From positions 1 through 37,851 of the forward strand of contig JAFGCK010000084.1 of the NCBI GenBank assembly GCA_016932675.1: a stretch of DNA of 37,851 nt, read 5' to 3'. This DNA comes from Methanosarcinaceae archaeon (lineage in GTDB: Archaea; Halobacteriota; Methanosarcinia; Methanosarcinales; Methanosarcinaceae). This document shows, piece after piece, positions 7,911 to 15,770 of the stretch (positions are counted from its first letter, which is position 1; every line of letters begins with the position of its first letter). The position numbers and the translations under genes were made by a program. A model generated the notes under the pieces. That model saw only the letters and a program-made list of their open reading frames with translations. It was not told the origin of the DNA and made no database searches.

Positions 7911-8469
7911 GTCAAACAAAGAGCCCCTTGTGATCATAGGTAAACTTGTGCTCATATCGGTGCTTGCTGCACTGCTTCTCGGGATAACGTATATCCCTAC
8001 CAGTGCGCAGCTGGAGCAGAATATAATCGCTGCCCAGAAAGAGATCCTGGGAGGTCTGATGCCCGCTGCCCAAAACTTCGAACCGGTCATGGGAGCAGAG
8101 AATGCAGAAGGTCAGAGGGAGATCCTCTACTATCGTGGAGTAGATGATTCAGGAAACATTATAGGTTATGCTTTCTTCAAGGAACATGGAGGTGCACAGG
8201 GCCCGCTAGTCGTGGCCGGTGCGGTTGATGCGTCGTTCTCTAATGTTCTGGGTATGGATGTTCTAAGCCATGAGGAGACCCCTGGCCTGGGATCGAAGAT
8301 CACCACTGCAGATTTCAGGGGACAGTTCAAGGATATCCCTCTATCCCAACTTGCCCTGTCAAGCTCCGGAGGCTCAATAGATGCACTTACCGGTGCTACG
8401 ATCTCATCACAGGCAGTTGTAGATGCCATGAATGAAAAGATAGGTGAAATAGAGGATGCAGAGGCTTAG
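7903..8469 (+). CDS. rnfG: Rnf complex subunit RnfG, covalent flavoprotein
   Basis: A 188-residue protein with one N-terminal membrane helix (about 11-31) and an extracytoplasmic FMN-binding domain. The acceptor motif DALTGAT occupies residues 160-166, putting the FMN-bearing threonine at 166, the residue number reported for M. acetivorans RnfG as I recall. HEETPGLGSKI upstream is the second family motif. ApbE, encoded divergently at the head of the operon, is the expected modifying enzyme. ATG 7903 overlaps the rnfD stop and follows GAGGTGATAT, indicating translational coupling. It ends in TAG, immediately before rnfE. Confidence 0.95.
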   Translation: MTESNKEPLVIIGKLVLISVLAALLLGITYIPTSAQLEQNIIAAQKEILGGLMPAAQNFEPVMGAENAEGQREILYYRGVDDSGNIIGYAFFKEHGGAQGPLVVAGAVDASFSNVLGMDVLSHEETPGLGSKITTADFRGQFKDIPLSQLALSSSGGSIDALTGATISSQAVVDAMNEKIGEIEDAEA

Positions 8470-8478
8470 GTGATACTA

Positions 8479-9093
8479 ATGGACCCATTAAGTGAATATA
8501 TTCGTGGAATTACAAGGGACAATCCGATCTTCGGACTGGTATTAGGTCTCTGTCCTACTCTGGCAGTGACAACATCAGTGGAAAATGCGATCGGTATGTC
8601 GGCAGGTACGGCTTTCGTGCTTGTGTTTGCAAATATCTTCGTTTCGGCACTGAGGAAACAGATACCTTCGGCTGTGAGGCTTCCGATTTTCATTATAATC
8701 ATAGCTACTTTCGTATCAATTGTGGATATGATCATGGAAGCCTACTTCCCGCCCATGTATGCGGCACTGGGTGTTTTCATCCCCCTTATCGTCGTTAACT
8801 GTATTATCATAGGGCGTGCCGAAGCATACGCTAACAAGAACAATGTGTTCTATTCCTTCATAGATGCTCTTGGTATCTCTACAGGTTTTCTCCTGGTGTT
8901 GATGCTGATCGGCGGGATCAGGGAACTTCTCGGAACCGGGCAGATAGTGACCTTTGGCTACACACTGGTATCACTTCCATTAAACCCTGACGTGACAACC
9001 ATGATCCTGCCGCCGGGCGCATTCCTGACGATAGGGACCCTTATGGCTATTGTGAATTACCAGAGGGCTAAAAAGAGGGCAAAAGGTGGTTAA
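8479..9093 (+). CDS. rnfE: Rnf complex membrane subunit RnfE
   Basis: A 204-residue six-helix subunit of the RnfE/NqrD family, which pairs with RnfA. GLCPTLAVT near residue 26 and IVVNCIIIGRAEA near residue 105 each supply one of the cysteines that, with those of RnfA, hold the intramembrane iron-sulfur centre described for Rnf/Nqr. I chose ATG 8479 because AGGTGAT (8468-8474) lies just upstream; a GTG at 8470 directly after the rnfG stop would leave no room for a ribosome binding site. The gene ends at TAA 9091-9093, one base before rnfA. Confidence 0.94.
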   Translation: MDPLSEYIRGITRDNPIFGLVLGLCPTLAVTTSVENAIGMSAGTAFVLVFANIFVSALRKQIPSAVRLPIFIIIIATFVSIVDMIMEAYFPPMYAALGVFIPLIVVNCIIIGRAEAYANKNNVFYSFIDALGISTGFLLVLMLIGGIRELLGTGQIVTFGYTLVSLPLNPDVTTMILPPGAFLTIGTLMAIVNYQRAKKRAKGG

Positions 9094-9094
9094 A

Positions 9095-9682
9095 ATGGTA
9101 GAAAAGGCTTTGTTTGCGATCTTCATGGAGGGCGTCTTCATAAAGAACTTCCTCCTTATCCAGTTCCTTGGACTGTGCTCTTTTGTAGGAGTGACCAAGG
9201 ACTTCAAGAGTGCTGCCGGAATGTCCGGTGCGGTCATATTCGTAATGGCAATGGCTGCAACGGCATCCTATATTGTATACAATTATATTCTGGTGCCAGC
9301 AGGTATGGAGTTCCTTGACCTGATAAGTTTCATCGTGGTCATCGCTGCACTTGTACAACTGGTCGAATTCGTCGTCAGGAAGAATGTTCCTGCTCTTTAT
9401 CGCTCACTGGGTATCTATCTCCCATTGATCACAACCAATTGTGCTGTGCTCGGTGTAGTGCTGCTCAACGTGCTTTCCGAGTACGGTTTTGTGCAGAGTG
9501 TCGTATTTGGTATCTCGGCAGGTATTGGTTATACTATCGTCATGCTGATGATGGCATCTATCAGGGAACGTTCGACCTTCGTTAATATTCCTTCTTCTAT
9601 AAGAGGGCTCCCACAGGCTTTCTTTATCTCAACGATGCTATCTATGGCTTTTGTTAATTACTTCTGGGTGATCCCTATATGA
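9095..9682 (+). CDS. rnfA: Rnf complex membrane subunit RnfA
   Basis: A 195-residue six-helix subunit homologous to RnfE but in inverted topology. FLGLCSFVGVTK near residue 25 and ITTNCAVLGVVLLN near residue 115 carry the two conserved cysteines of the membrane iron-sulfur site. IGYTIVMLMMASIRER is the usual C-terminal signature. ATG 9095 follows AAAGGTGG (9083-9089); the GTG at 9086 would place the start inside the ribosome binding site. Its TGA stop overlaps the rnfB start (ATGA). Confidence 0.94.
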   Translation: MVEKALFAIFMEGVFIKNFLLIQFLGLCSFVGVTKDFKSAAGMSGAVIFVMAMAATASYIVYNYILVPAGMEFLDLISFIVVIAALVQLVEFVVRKNVPALYRSLGIYLPLITTNCAVLGVVLLNVLSEYGFVQSVVFGISAGIGYTIVMLMMASIRERSTFVNIPSSIRGLPQAFFISTMLSMAFVNYFWVIPI

Positions 9683-10482
9683 CCGAGATCAGCAGTTTCC
9701 TTGTACAATCGATGGCCATACTGGGAGGTCTTGGCCTTGCGGTCGGTATAATGCTCATCGTTGCATCCAGGAAGTTCAAGGTGGAAACGAACCCTCTCGT
9801 GGAAGAGATCATTGAAGTCCTTCCTGGAGGCAACTGTGGAGCCTGCGGCTTTGCCGGGTGTGCTGACTTTGCAGAGCGTGTGGTCAACGACGATGCTCCG
9901 ATCAACGGCTGTCCGGTAGGAGGGTTCGATGTTGCAAAGGAGATCGGCGGAATCCTCGGACAGGAGGTTACCGGGGAAGGTGAGGCCCGGTATCCATTCG
10001 TCAGATGTAACGGAGGTCTCAATTGTGTCAACCGTTTCGAGTATGATGGCATTGAGGACTGTAAGGCCGTCATGATGCTCTCTGACGGTGAGAAGGGCTG
10101 TAATTACGGCTGCATGGGACGTGGCACCTGTGTAAGGGCATGTCCTTTTGATGCCATCTCCATTGGAGAGGATGGCCTGCCTCATGTGAACAAGAACCTG
10201 TGTACCAGCTGTGGTCTCTGTATTGCCGCATGTCCGAACGACATCCTTGTCTTTGCAAAGGAATCCGAAAAGGTACATGTACGTTGCGTGTCCCATGACA
10301 AAGGAAAGGCTGTAAAGGAGGTTTGCACTGTAGGCTGCATAGGCTGTAAGCTATGTGAGAAGAACTGCCCTGAAGGGGCTATCAAGGTCACGGACTTCCT
10401 TGCGGTCATCGATCAGGACAAGTGTACAGGCTGCGGTATATGTGTGGAGGTATGTCCGCAGAACACTATAGAGATGAGGTGA
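9679..10482 (+). CDS. rnfB: Rnf complex ferredoxin-like subunit RnfB
   Basis: A 267-residue electron-entry subunit with an N-terminal membrane helix (about 8-28). The Fe-S domain follows with C53, C56, C61 and C78. A cysteine-rich linker has C110, C116, C128 and C141. Ferredoxin-like motifs sit around C145-C155, at 175-185 (CTSCGLCIAACP), 220-230 (CIGCKLCEKNCP, with an extra C216) and 249-259 (CTGCGICVEVCP). This suggests about six clusters, in line with the M. acetivorans protein, which accepts electrons from ferredoxin. ATG 9679 overlaps the rnfA stop. The ribosome binding site of the next gene overlaps the rnfB stop. Confidence 0.95.
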   Translation: MTEISSFLVQSMAILGGLGLAVGIMLIVASRKFKVETNPLVEEIIEVLPGGNCGACGFAGCADFAERVVNDDAPINGCPVGGFDVAKEIGGILGQEVTGEGEARYPFVRCNGGLNCVNRFEYDGIEDCKAVMMLSDGEKGCNYGCMGRGTCVRACPFDAISIGEDGLPHVNKNLCTSCGLCIAACPNDILVFAKESEKVHVRCVSHDKGKAVKEVCTVGCIGCKLCEKNCPEGAIKVTDFLAVIDQDKCTGCGICVEVCPQNTIEMR

Positions 10483-10487
10483 TATCA

Positions 10488-10820
10488 ATGGCATATGATA
10501 CGAAATTGGGTCTGGATGAGAATATCGTTGCAGCTTTGGGCTATGTTGGCATATGGATAGCAGGTATTATCCTCTTGCTCATTGAGCCGGATAACAGGTT
10601 TGTCAGGTTCCATGCAATGCAGTCTGTCATGGTGTTCCTGCCATTGTCCCTGATAATCTTCCTGGTGGCCTGGGTACCTTATGTGGGATGGGTCATAGCC
10701 GATTTCATGGGATTCCCATCCATGTTCCTTGTAGTCCTGCTTGCTTTTCTTGCGTACAGGGGTATGAAGTTCAAGATACCCCTGATAGGCAACTATGCCT
10801 ACAGGCTGATATACGAGTAA
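10488..10820 (+). CDS. Small membrane protein at the end of the Rnf operon (DUF4870/Tic20-like)
   Basis: A 110-residue protein with about three membrane helices, resembling the DUF4870 (Tic20-like) family: an LGLDENIVAALGYVG start, a helix, EPDNRFVRFHAMQS, then two more helices. A gene of unknown function also closes the rnf cluster in M. acetivorans, where it is reported to be co-transcribed. GAGGTGATATCAATG overlaps the rnfB stop, so co-translation is likely. A structural or assembly role in the Rnf complex is a reasonable but untested inference. ATG 10488 is preferred over starts lying inside rnfB. Confidence 0.85.
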   Translation: MAYDTKLGLDENIVAALGYVGIWIAGIILLLIEPDNRFVRFHAMQSVMVFLPLSLIIFLVAWVPYVGWVIADFMGFPSMFLVVLLAFLAYRGMKFKIPLIGNYAYRLIYE

Positions 10821-10837
10821 AAAGCATATTGGGGTGA

Positions 10838-10868
10838 GATGTCCTTGAGGGTCTTGCCTCAAAACATC
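10838..10868 (+). terminator. Hairpin after the Rnf operon
   Basis: Outer stem GATGT/ACATC (10838-10842 with 10864-10868) encloses an inner perfect stem TTGAGG/CCTCAA (10845-10850 with 10857-10862) and a six-base loop. There is no strong T-run directly after it. It may terminate transcription or stabilise the operon's 3' end. Confidence 0.45.
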
Positions 10869-10954
10869 TTATTTCACTGGATGCGAAAAGTTAAAAAATA
10901 ACGCATACCTATTATGCCACCAAATACTATTTTTTCCTGCCGGAGGGTTTAAAG

Positions 10955-11911
10955 ATTAAAGAAGAGATATGGATTGAGAAGTACAGGCCCTTTAAGCTTG
11001 ATGATGTGGTCGGCCAGAACGAGACCGTTGAAAGGCTAAGGTCCTATATTAAGACCAGGAATTTGCCTCATCTGCTGTTCTCCGGCCCACCCGGCGTTGG
11101 CAAGACCGCTACTGCAGTATCTATTGCACGTGAGCTCTTTGCAGACTCATGGAGGGAGAACTTCACAGAACTCAATGCATCGGATGAGCGTGGAATTGAT
11201 ATCGTAAGGACCAAGATCAAGAACTTCGCAAAAACATCTCCCATTGGGGGGGCTGATTTCAAGATAATCTTCCTCGATGAGGCTGATGCGCTGACATCTG
11301 ATGCACAGTCTGCCCTCAGGCGTACCATGGAACGCTACACCAACAACTGCCGTTTCATCCTTTCCTGTAACTATTCATCCAAGATCATCGAGCCCATCCA
11401 GTCAAGGTGTGCCGTATACAGGTTCCGCCCTCTTTCCGATGAAGCAGTAGCAGAACGCGTGCGTTTTGTGGCTGCTAATGAGGATCTGGATATCGCCGAT
11501 GATGGTGTGGATGCTATCAGATACGTGGCCCAGGGTGACATGAGAAAAGCCATCAATGCTCTGCAGGCTGCTGCACTTATCGCAGATACCATTCATAAGG
11601 ATGCCATCTATAAGATAACTGCAACAGCGCGTCCGGAGCAGGTCCGTGAACTTATAGAGACCGCTCTTTCAGGTAACTTCACTGCTGCAAGAGGACATCT
11701 GGACAGTTTTCTGCTGGAGCAGGGGCTTTCCGGTGAGGATGTGGTTGGCCAGATATACAGGTCAATGTTCGATATCGATGTTCCTGAAAAAAAAATGGTC
11801 GAGCTTGTAGATATCATAGCCGAGGTTGATTTCAGGCTCACCGAAGGTGCTAATGAGCGCATACAGCTTGAATCGCTGCTCGCTCACTTTGCGTTGTCAG
11901 GACCGGAGTGA
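10955..11911 (+). CDS. rfcS: Replication factor C small subunit, apparent ATT start
   Basis: A 318-residue AAA+ clamp-loader subunit that opens the PCNA ring at primer ends. Walker A is GPPGVGKT at residues 44-51, Walker B is LDEADALT, sensor 1 is SCNYSSKI and the arginine finger region is IQSRC. The family begins MKEEIWIEKYRP. Here the same stretch is encoded from an ATT at 10955 (ATT AAA GAA GAG ATA TGG), eight bases after GGAGG (10942-10946). No ATG, GTG or TTG exists in frame between the stop at 10892 and a GTG at 11006, which would delete 17 conserved residues. A non-canonical ATT start, or a base error at this codon, is implied. The next gene starts eight bases after the stop. Confidence 0.92.
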   Translation: MKEEIWIEKYRPFKLDDVVGQNETVERLRSYIKTRNLPHLLFSGPPGVGKTATAVSIARELFADSWRENFTELNASDERGIDIVRTKIKNFAKTSPIGGADFKIIFLDEADALTSDAQSALRRTMERYTNNCRFILSCNYSSKIIEPIQSRCAVYRFRPLSDEAVAERVRFVAANEDLDIADDGVDAIRYVAQGDMRKAINALQAAALIADTIHKDAIYKITATARPEQVRELIETALSGNFTAARGHLDSFLLEQGLSGEDVVGQIYRSMFDIDVPEKKMVELVDIIAEVDFRLTEGANERIQLESLLAHFALSGPE

Positions 11912-11918
11912 AAACCGT

Positions 11919-12434
11919 ATGTCTTTAAGGGATCATCTTATTGAGATACTGAGCTCTGTTCCCGACTGGATGGCAACCATCATTATCAGTGCCATTCCCA
12001 TAGCTGAGTTAAGGGGTTCCATACCTGTTGCAATACACGTGTATGGAATGGCTCCTGAGTCTGCATATCTGCTTGCAGTGCTGGGGAACATGCTGCCTGT
12101 TGTCCCTCTGCTTCTTTTCCTTGAGCCTGTCTCAATATATCTGAGACAGTTCCGTCTGTTCGATATGTTCTTTTCATGGCTTTTCGGGAGAACTCACCGG
12201 AATCATACAGAGAGGTTCGAAAAGTACGGTACCATGGCATTGACACTTTTTGTGGCTGTCCCCCTTCCGGTCACAGGAGCATGGACCGGCTGTGCTGCAG
12301 CCTTTGTATTCGGGATAAAGTTCAGGCACGCTTTACCAGCAATACTTGCAGGTGTTATGATAGCGGGTCTGATAGTAAGTTTTGTCACGATGACAGGTAT
12401 CAGCCTGTTAGACATTATGTCAGGTAATGTATAA
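11919..12434 (+). CDS. Small multidrug-export family membrane protein (COG2426)
   Basis: A 171-residue membrane protein with about four to five helices. The signature ELRGSIPVAI near residue 28 and VPLPVTGAWTGCAAAFVFG in the C-terminal half match the COG2426 family. That family is named small multi-drug export protein from one early report; its true substrate is not known. ATG 11919 is eight bases after the rfcS stop, so the pair probably forms an operon, although functional linkage is unclear. Codons upstream of ATG 11919 lie within rfcS. Confidence 0.8.
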   Translation: MSLRDHLIEILSSVPDWMATIIISAIPIAELRGSIPVAIHVYGMAPESAYLLAVLGNMLPVVPLLLFLEPVSIYLRQFRLFDMFFSWLFGRTHRNHTERFEKYGTMALTLFVAVPLPVTGAWTGCAAAFVFGIKFRHALPAILAGVMIAGLIVSFVTMTGISLLDIMSGNV

Positions 12435-12489
12435 GTCTATAATTTTCAAAAAGACTCAAAAGGGACCGTTCGATCTTAAATTCAGATCA

Positions 12490-12510
12490 AAGGGCTTTTC
12501 TTTTTTATAA
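12490..12510 (+). terminator. T-rich terminator
   Basis: GGGCTTTTCTTTTTTATAAAA follows the COG2426 gene by about 55 bases. Archaeal intrinsic termination needs mainly a T-rich run, which is present; no clear strong hairpin is seen. Confidence 0.4.
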
Positions 12511-12534
12511 AAGCAGGCTATCTTCCAGATCATT

Positions 12535-12687
12535 TTTCAAGACACAGATCCACACCACAGATCCACACGGATCAGTATTAAACCCGGGATCTAAAACCGG
12601 CAAAAAGCAAAATCCGCGTAAATTCTGCGTTGATCAGGGTCTGGGATATTTCTGGATTTATGTCTCAGGACATAGATCGCTGCGGAC
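12535..12687. repeat. Palindromic intergenic repeat, copy A
   Basis: Diverged copy of the element also seen at 16441-16660 and 21866-22216. It shows the left arm GACACAGATCCACA, the spacer CTAAAACCGGCAAAAAGC, the right arm AATCCGCGTAAATTCTGCG-TTGATC-GGGTCTG, then GGATTTATGTC and an ATAGATCGCTGCGGACC tail. The two arms are imperfect reverse complements, so the unit can fold into a long hairpin. Here it fills the gap between the COG2426 gene and the histone gene's 3' end. Confidence 0.65.
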
Positions 12688-12900
12688 CTATTTGTCCAGC
12701 ATCTCCCTTGCAAGGTTAATATCTTCTGCCTTTACGGTCTTTCTTCCGGCATGCTCTGCCAGTTTGATCGCTTCTTTTGAGATCTCCAGCCCATAGGACT
12801 CCAGTATCTCAGTAAGGGCTACAGCTGCTGATTCGCTAACTCTCTGGGCACCAGCATTCCTTATTACTCTTTCAATAGGTGCAAATGGTATTATTGTCAT
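12688..12900 (-). CDS. Archaeal histone
   Basis: A 70-residue single histone fold. Family features are the FAPIERVIRNAGAQRVSESA start, the long central helix (ALTEILESYGLEISKEAIKLA) and the C-terminal GRKTVKAEDINLA loop and helix. Archaeal histones dimerise and wrap DNA; the length equals HMfB-type proteins with no tail. The GAGGGATATTT ribosome binding site precedes ATG 12900, and a TATA box lies at 12943-12950. The gene is monocistronic. Confidence 0.97.
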   Translation of the reverse strand: MTIIPFAPIERVIRNAGAQRVSESAAVALTEILESYGLEISKEAIKLAEHAGRKTVKAEDINLAREMLDK

Positions 12901-12942
12901 AAATATCCCTCAATGAAACTTACATCTTCTAATGGAGCATTC

Positions 12943-12950
12943 TATATAAG
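12943..12950 (-). promoter_or_regulatory. TATA box of the histone gene
   Basis: Read on the minus strand the element is CTTATATA, about 45 bases before the histone ATG. This predicts a transcript start near 12920 and a 20-base leader holding the GAGGG ribosome binding site. Confidence 0.55.
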
Positions 12951-13030
12951 TTAATTGGTAAATGAAGTATATAAATATGCCCGATCTTCCATTGATCTTC
13001 AATATTTGCATTTAATAGATATTTACTTGT

Positions 13031-13390
13031 TTACTGGTGCAATCGGACATCGGGCAGGACAGGCACCGGGACCATGTCTTCACGTTCCCCGGGCCAGGGG
13101 TCGATCAAATCCATTCCTCATGCGCGCAGTTTCCCGGCTATCTCCGCAGGTGCCTCCTGCTTAATCCATATGATCCAAAGGCTGCCCCGATCTTGCCTTC
13201 AACGCCTGCATCTGCCGGGCTTATATTTGCTATACTGCTAAGGTTTTCCACAGGATAGGTCTTTGACCTTGTAGTATCCATGGTCATTCATATTTTTCCA
13301 CAGGTCCCTGTCCATAACACCATACAGGTATGTTCTCTGGCCTGGGAGCGAGGGTCTCTGGTACAGTCCGGAAGGTTATTGTGGCAACTA
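13031..13390 (-). pseudogene. Decayed flavodoxin-domain gene, FprA (F420H2 oxidase)-like remnant
   Basis: No intact gene lies in this 566-base gap. On the minus strand, 13200-13162 reads EGKIGAAFGSYGL, the signature of the FMN loop in A-type flavoproteins (FprA: AAFGSYGWSGEA). A one-base deletion after the AGC codon moves the continuation GEAPAEIAGKLRA to another frame. That frame then meets TGA where a Met is expected, followed by GMDLIDPWPG and a stop at 13033-13031. Upstream, in other frames, 13240-13290 gives DHGYYKVKD and earlier fragments I do not recognise. At least one frameshift and one internal stop make this a pseudogene. FprA-like identity rests on the single short motif. Confidence 0.6.
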
Positions 13391-13466
13391 CCCAAAATGC
13401 TATATCCTATTGCTGATAACCGGGTATTCTGGATCAGACAAACCTTCTTCTGAAACGGAGGCCATT

Positions 13467-14774
13467 ATGGATGAGAGAAATGCGTCCCATGCAGAGGAAT
13501 TAAGCAGGGCGTTTGGAAATGAATATAAAGAAGAGATAAAGGCGGAACTGGAAAAGTTGCTGAGTTTTAAGGTTCCCCTGGAAGAAGCAAAAAAGACGGT
13601 TATCAACAAGTTCATGCTAAAGTCCTCGTCCGCTGTCCATGTAAAGGACCTGGTGGCAGGAATGAGCGGATTTGAGATAACAGGGCGCATCACAGGCATT
13701 GAAGAGAAGGATGTCATCGTGAAGGATGAGCACAGGACAATATTCTCGGGCTCTCTGGCTGATGCTACAGGGATATGTTCCTTTACCTGCTGGGACGATA
13801 TGTCCCTTAAGGAGGGAGAAGTTGTCAGGATCAGGAATGCCTATGTAAGGGTGTGGAACAACCGTATGGAACTCTATTTCGGCAAACGCTCCACTGTGGA
13901 GGTACTTCCTGATGACCATTTGCAGGAAATGGACACATCGTCCCTTTCAGGCCCTAAGAAACTTGAGGATATCTCCCCGGCCGATGTGCATGCAAGTTCC
14001 AGTGTGGTTATAATTGAGATGTATCATCGTGATATCCCTTTAAAGGGAAAGGTCCGGACCATAGTTGAAGGTGTGGTCGCAGACGAGACAGGGAAATTAC
14101 CCTTCACTGCATGGATCCCCCTCAAGGGTATCGATATAGGCAGCTTCATCAGATTTGAAAATGCGGCTGTGAGGGTTTTCAGGGGAGTCCCTTCTATGAA
14201 TTTCAACGAGAGTACGGTGATCGGGTTGATCGAAGAGACCCATGATCTCCCTTTTACACTAAGGTCTGCGATCCAGGCGCCAGAACCATTGCCTGTATCC
14301 AGGGTACTGGAAAAGAACGGTATTTTCGATGCGATAGTTATCGGGGACGTGATCTCTGTAAGGCCCGGCTCAGGAATGATCGAGCGGTGTCCTGTATGCA
14401 ACAGGGTGACGCAGAAATCAAATTGCAGGGCTCATGGTCAGGTGGATTGCATCCCGGACATGCGCATAAAAATGATCATTGATGACGGGACGGGTTCATT
14501 ACATGTGATGCTGAACAGCGAGCTATCGGAGTCCATATATGGAAAAAGCATGTATGAGGCAGAAAAGATGGTCCGCGATTCTATCTCCCGGGATGCCGTG
14601 TTCGAGGATATGAGGCGCAAGCTTACCGGAAAGTATATCGCTGTAAGGGGTAATTCATCGAGGAGTGAATTCGGTGTGACCCTTGTGGCAAGATCAGCGT
14701 GGTATCCCGAATATGACCTGAAGGAAAGGATAGGGTCGCTGCTAAGGAGGATCGATGGGGAAGGTGAAAGGTGA
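13467..14774 (+). CDS. Single-stranded DNA-binding RPA-like protein with zinc finger
   Basis: A 435-residue replication protein A homologue. After an N-terminal helical segment (about 1-50, including EEAKKTVINKFML) come two OB folds (about 55-150 and 170-265). A zinc finger C308-x2-C311-x8-C320-x2-H323 is embedded in a third OB-like C-terminal region. It resembles the RPA2/RPA3 class of Methanosarcina, which has two OB folds plus a zinc finger. These proteins coat single-stranded DNA in replication and repair. CGGAGG (13456-13461) places the start at ATG 13467; the ATG at 13410 lacks a ribosome binding site. Its stop overlaps the next gene (TGATG), forming a two-gene operon. Confidence 0.9.
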   Translation: MDERNASHAEELSRAFGNEYKEEIKAELEKLLSFKVPLEEAKKTVINKFMLKSSSAVHVKDLVAGMSGFEITGRITGIEEKDVIVKDEHRTIFSGSLADATGICSFTCWDDMSLKEGEVVRIRNAYVRVWNNRMELYFGKRSTVEVLPDDHLQEMDTSSLSGPKKLEDISPADVHASSSVVIIEMYHRDIPLKGKVRTIVEGVVADETGKLPFTAWIPLKGIDIGSFIRFENAAVRVFRGVPSMNFNESTVIGLIEETHDLPFTLRSAIQAPEPLPVSRVLEKNGIFDAIVIGDVISVRPGSGMIERCPVCNRVTQKSNCRAHGQVDCIPDMRIKMIIDDGTGSLHVMLNSELSESIYGKSMYEAEKMVRDSISRDAVFEDMRRKLTGKYIAVRGNSSRSEFGVTLVARSAWYPEYDLKERIGSLLRRIDGEGER

Positions 14775-15655
14775 TGGCCGAAAGGGAAATGGCTCACAGG
14801 TTATTTGCCGGGGAGTTCAATGATTCGAGTTTTCAGGTAGGTCAGGGTGCTGACATACCTGCTGAGCAGGAGCTGCACTCGCCTAATTTCCTCGTTACAA
14901 GGGCAGGTGCCAAAGTAAACCGTCTTTTTATAGCAGGGGTCGTGACCGAGGTGGAGGATATAGGTAACCAGAAAGGTGCTGAGAAGGAGCTGTGGAAGGC
15001 GCGCATCTCCGATCCTACCGGTACCTTTACGCTGTATTCCGGTAACTACCAGCCTGAAGCTTCTGTATTCCTGTCGACCCTCGAGGTCCCTTCTTATGTA
15101 ACTGTCGTCGGAAAGGTCCGTTCATACGAGCCGGGGGATGGCTCTGTCTTTGTCTCGATACGCCCGGAAGAGATCAACCATGCTGACGAGGGTATCCGAA
15201 ACCGATGGGTCGTTGAGACCGCAAGGCTGACACTTGACCGTCTGGATGTCTTTGAGGCCGTTCTTTCATCAGGCATGAAAGATACCGGGCTCATTGAATT
15301 CCTCTCCAGGATGGATATTCCTTCTTATCTGAAAGAGGGGATCTGTCTTGCACTGGACCACTACCATACGGACCTGACTTACCTGAATGAACTGAAAGGG
15401 AATATCCGGAACGCTCTGGAAACCATCGGAAAAGGATCATCATCGAAGCCCGGTTTCCAGTCAGATGTGGATGGGCTCATACTTTATCTTTTAGAGGAAA
15501 TGAACGATGGCCGGGGCGTGGAGTATCCGGTACTTGTAAAAGAGGCATGTTCCAGGGATATGCCTGCCGAAGCTGTTGAAACGGCTGTAAGGTCCCTGCT
15601 TTCCAGAGGCCATGTCTACGAACCGAAAGTAAGTTTTCTCAGGCTGGTCCGCTGA
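14774..15655 (+). CDS. RPA-associated protein, COG3390 family, long form
   Basis: A 293-residue protein of the RPA-associated family encoded next to archaeal RPA genes. The N-terminal OB-fold region (about 1-150) has SPNFLVTRAGAKVNRLFIAGVV, DPTGTFTLYSGNYQPEA and VSIRPEEI, all shared with the shorter paralogue at 21243-21809. The C-terminal region (about 230-293) looks like a winged helix, comparable to the tail of eukaryotic RPA32. The paralogue lacks this tail. ATG 14774 overlaps the RPA stop; a GTG one codon earlier is less likely. Probably forms a complex with the adjacent RPA. Confidence 0.85.
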   Translation: MAEREMAHRLFAGEFNDSSFQVGQGADIPAEQELHSPNFLVTRAGAKVNRLFIAGVVTEVEDIGNQKGAEKELWKARISDPTGTFTLYSGNYQPEASVFLSTLEVPSYVTVVGKVRSYEPGDGSVFVSIRPEEINHADEGIRNRWVVETARLTLDRLDVFEAVLSSGMKDTGLIEFLSRMDIPSYLKEGICLALDHYHTDLTYLNELKGNIRNALETIGKGSSSKPGFQSDVDGLILYLLEEMNDGRGVEYPVLVKEACSRDMPAEAVETAVRSLLSRGHVYEPKVSFLRLVR

Positions 15656-15770
15656 TCCGTATTGATGTTCCATCATTTACAGATATAGTCGCTATACTTA
15701 AATATAGATACAGATAATCCAGAAAAAACATTAAAATTTTGTCAGCTATGCCAAGGTACGAGGGTTGATC

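Noticed and set aside
8455-8485. rnfG and rnfE are in the same frame, separated by a single TAG, suggesting a pyrrolysine read-through fusion
   Set aside because: rnfE has a good ATG (8479) with AGGTGAT upstream and both proteins have normal family lengths, so ordinary termination and re-initiation explain the layout.
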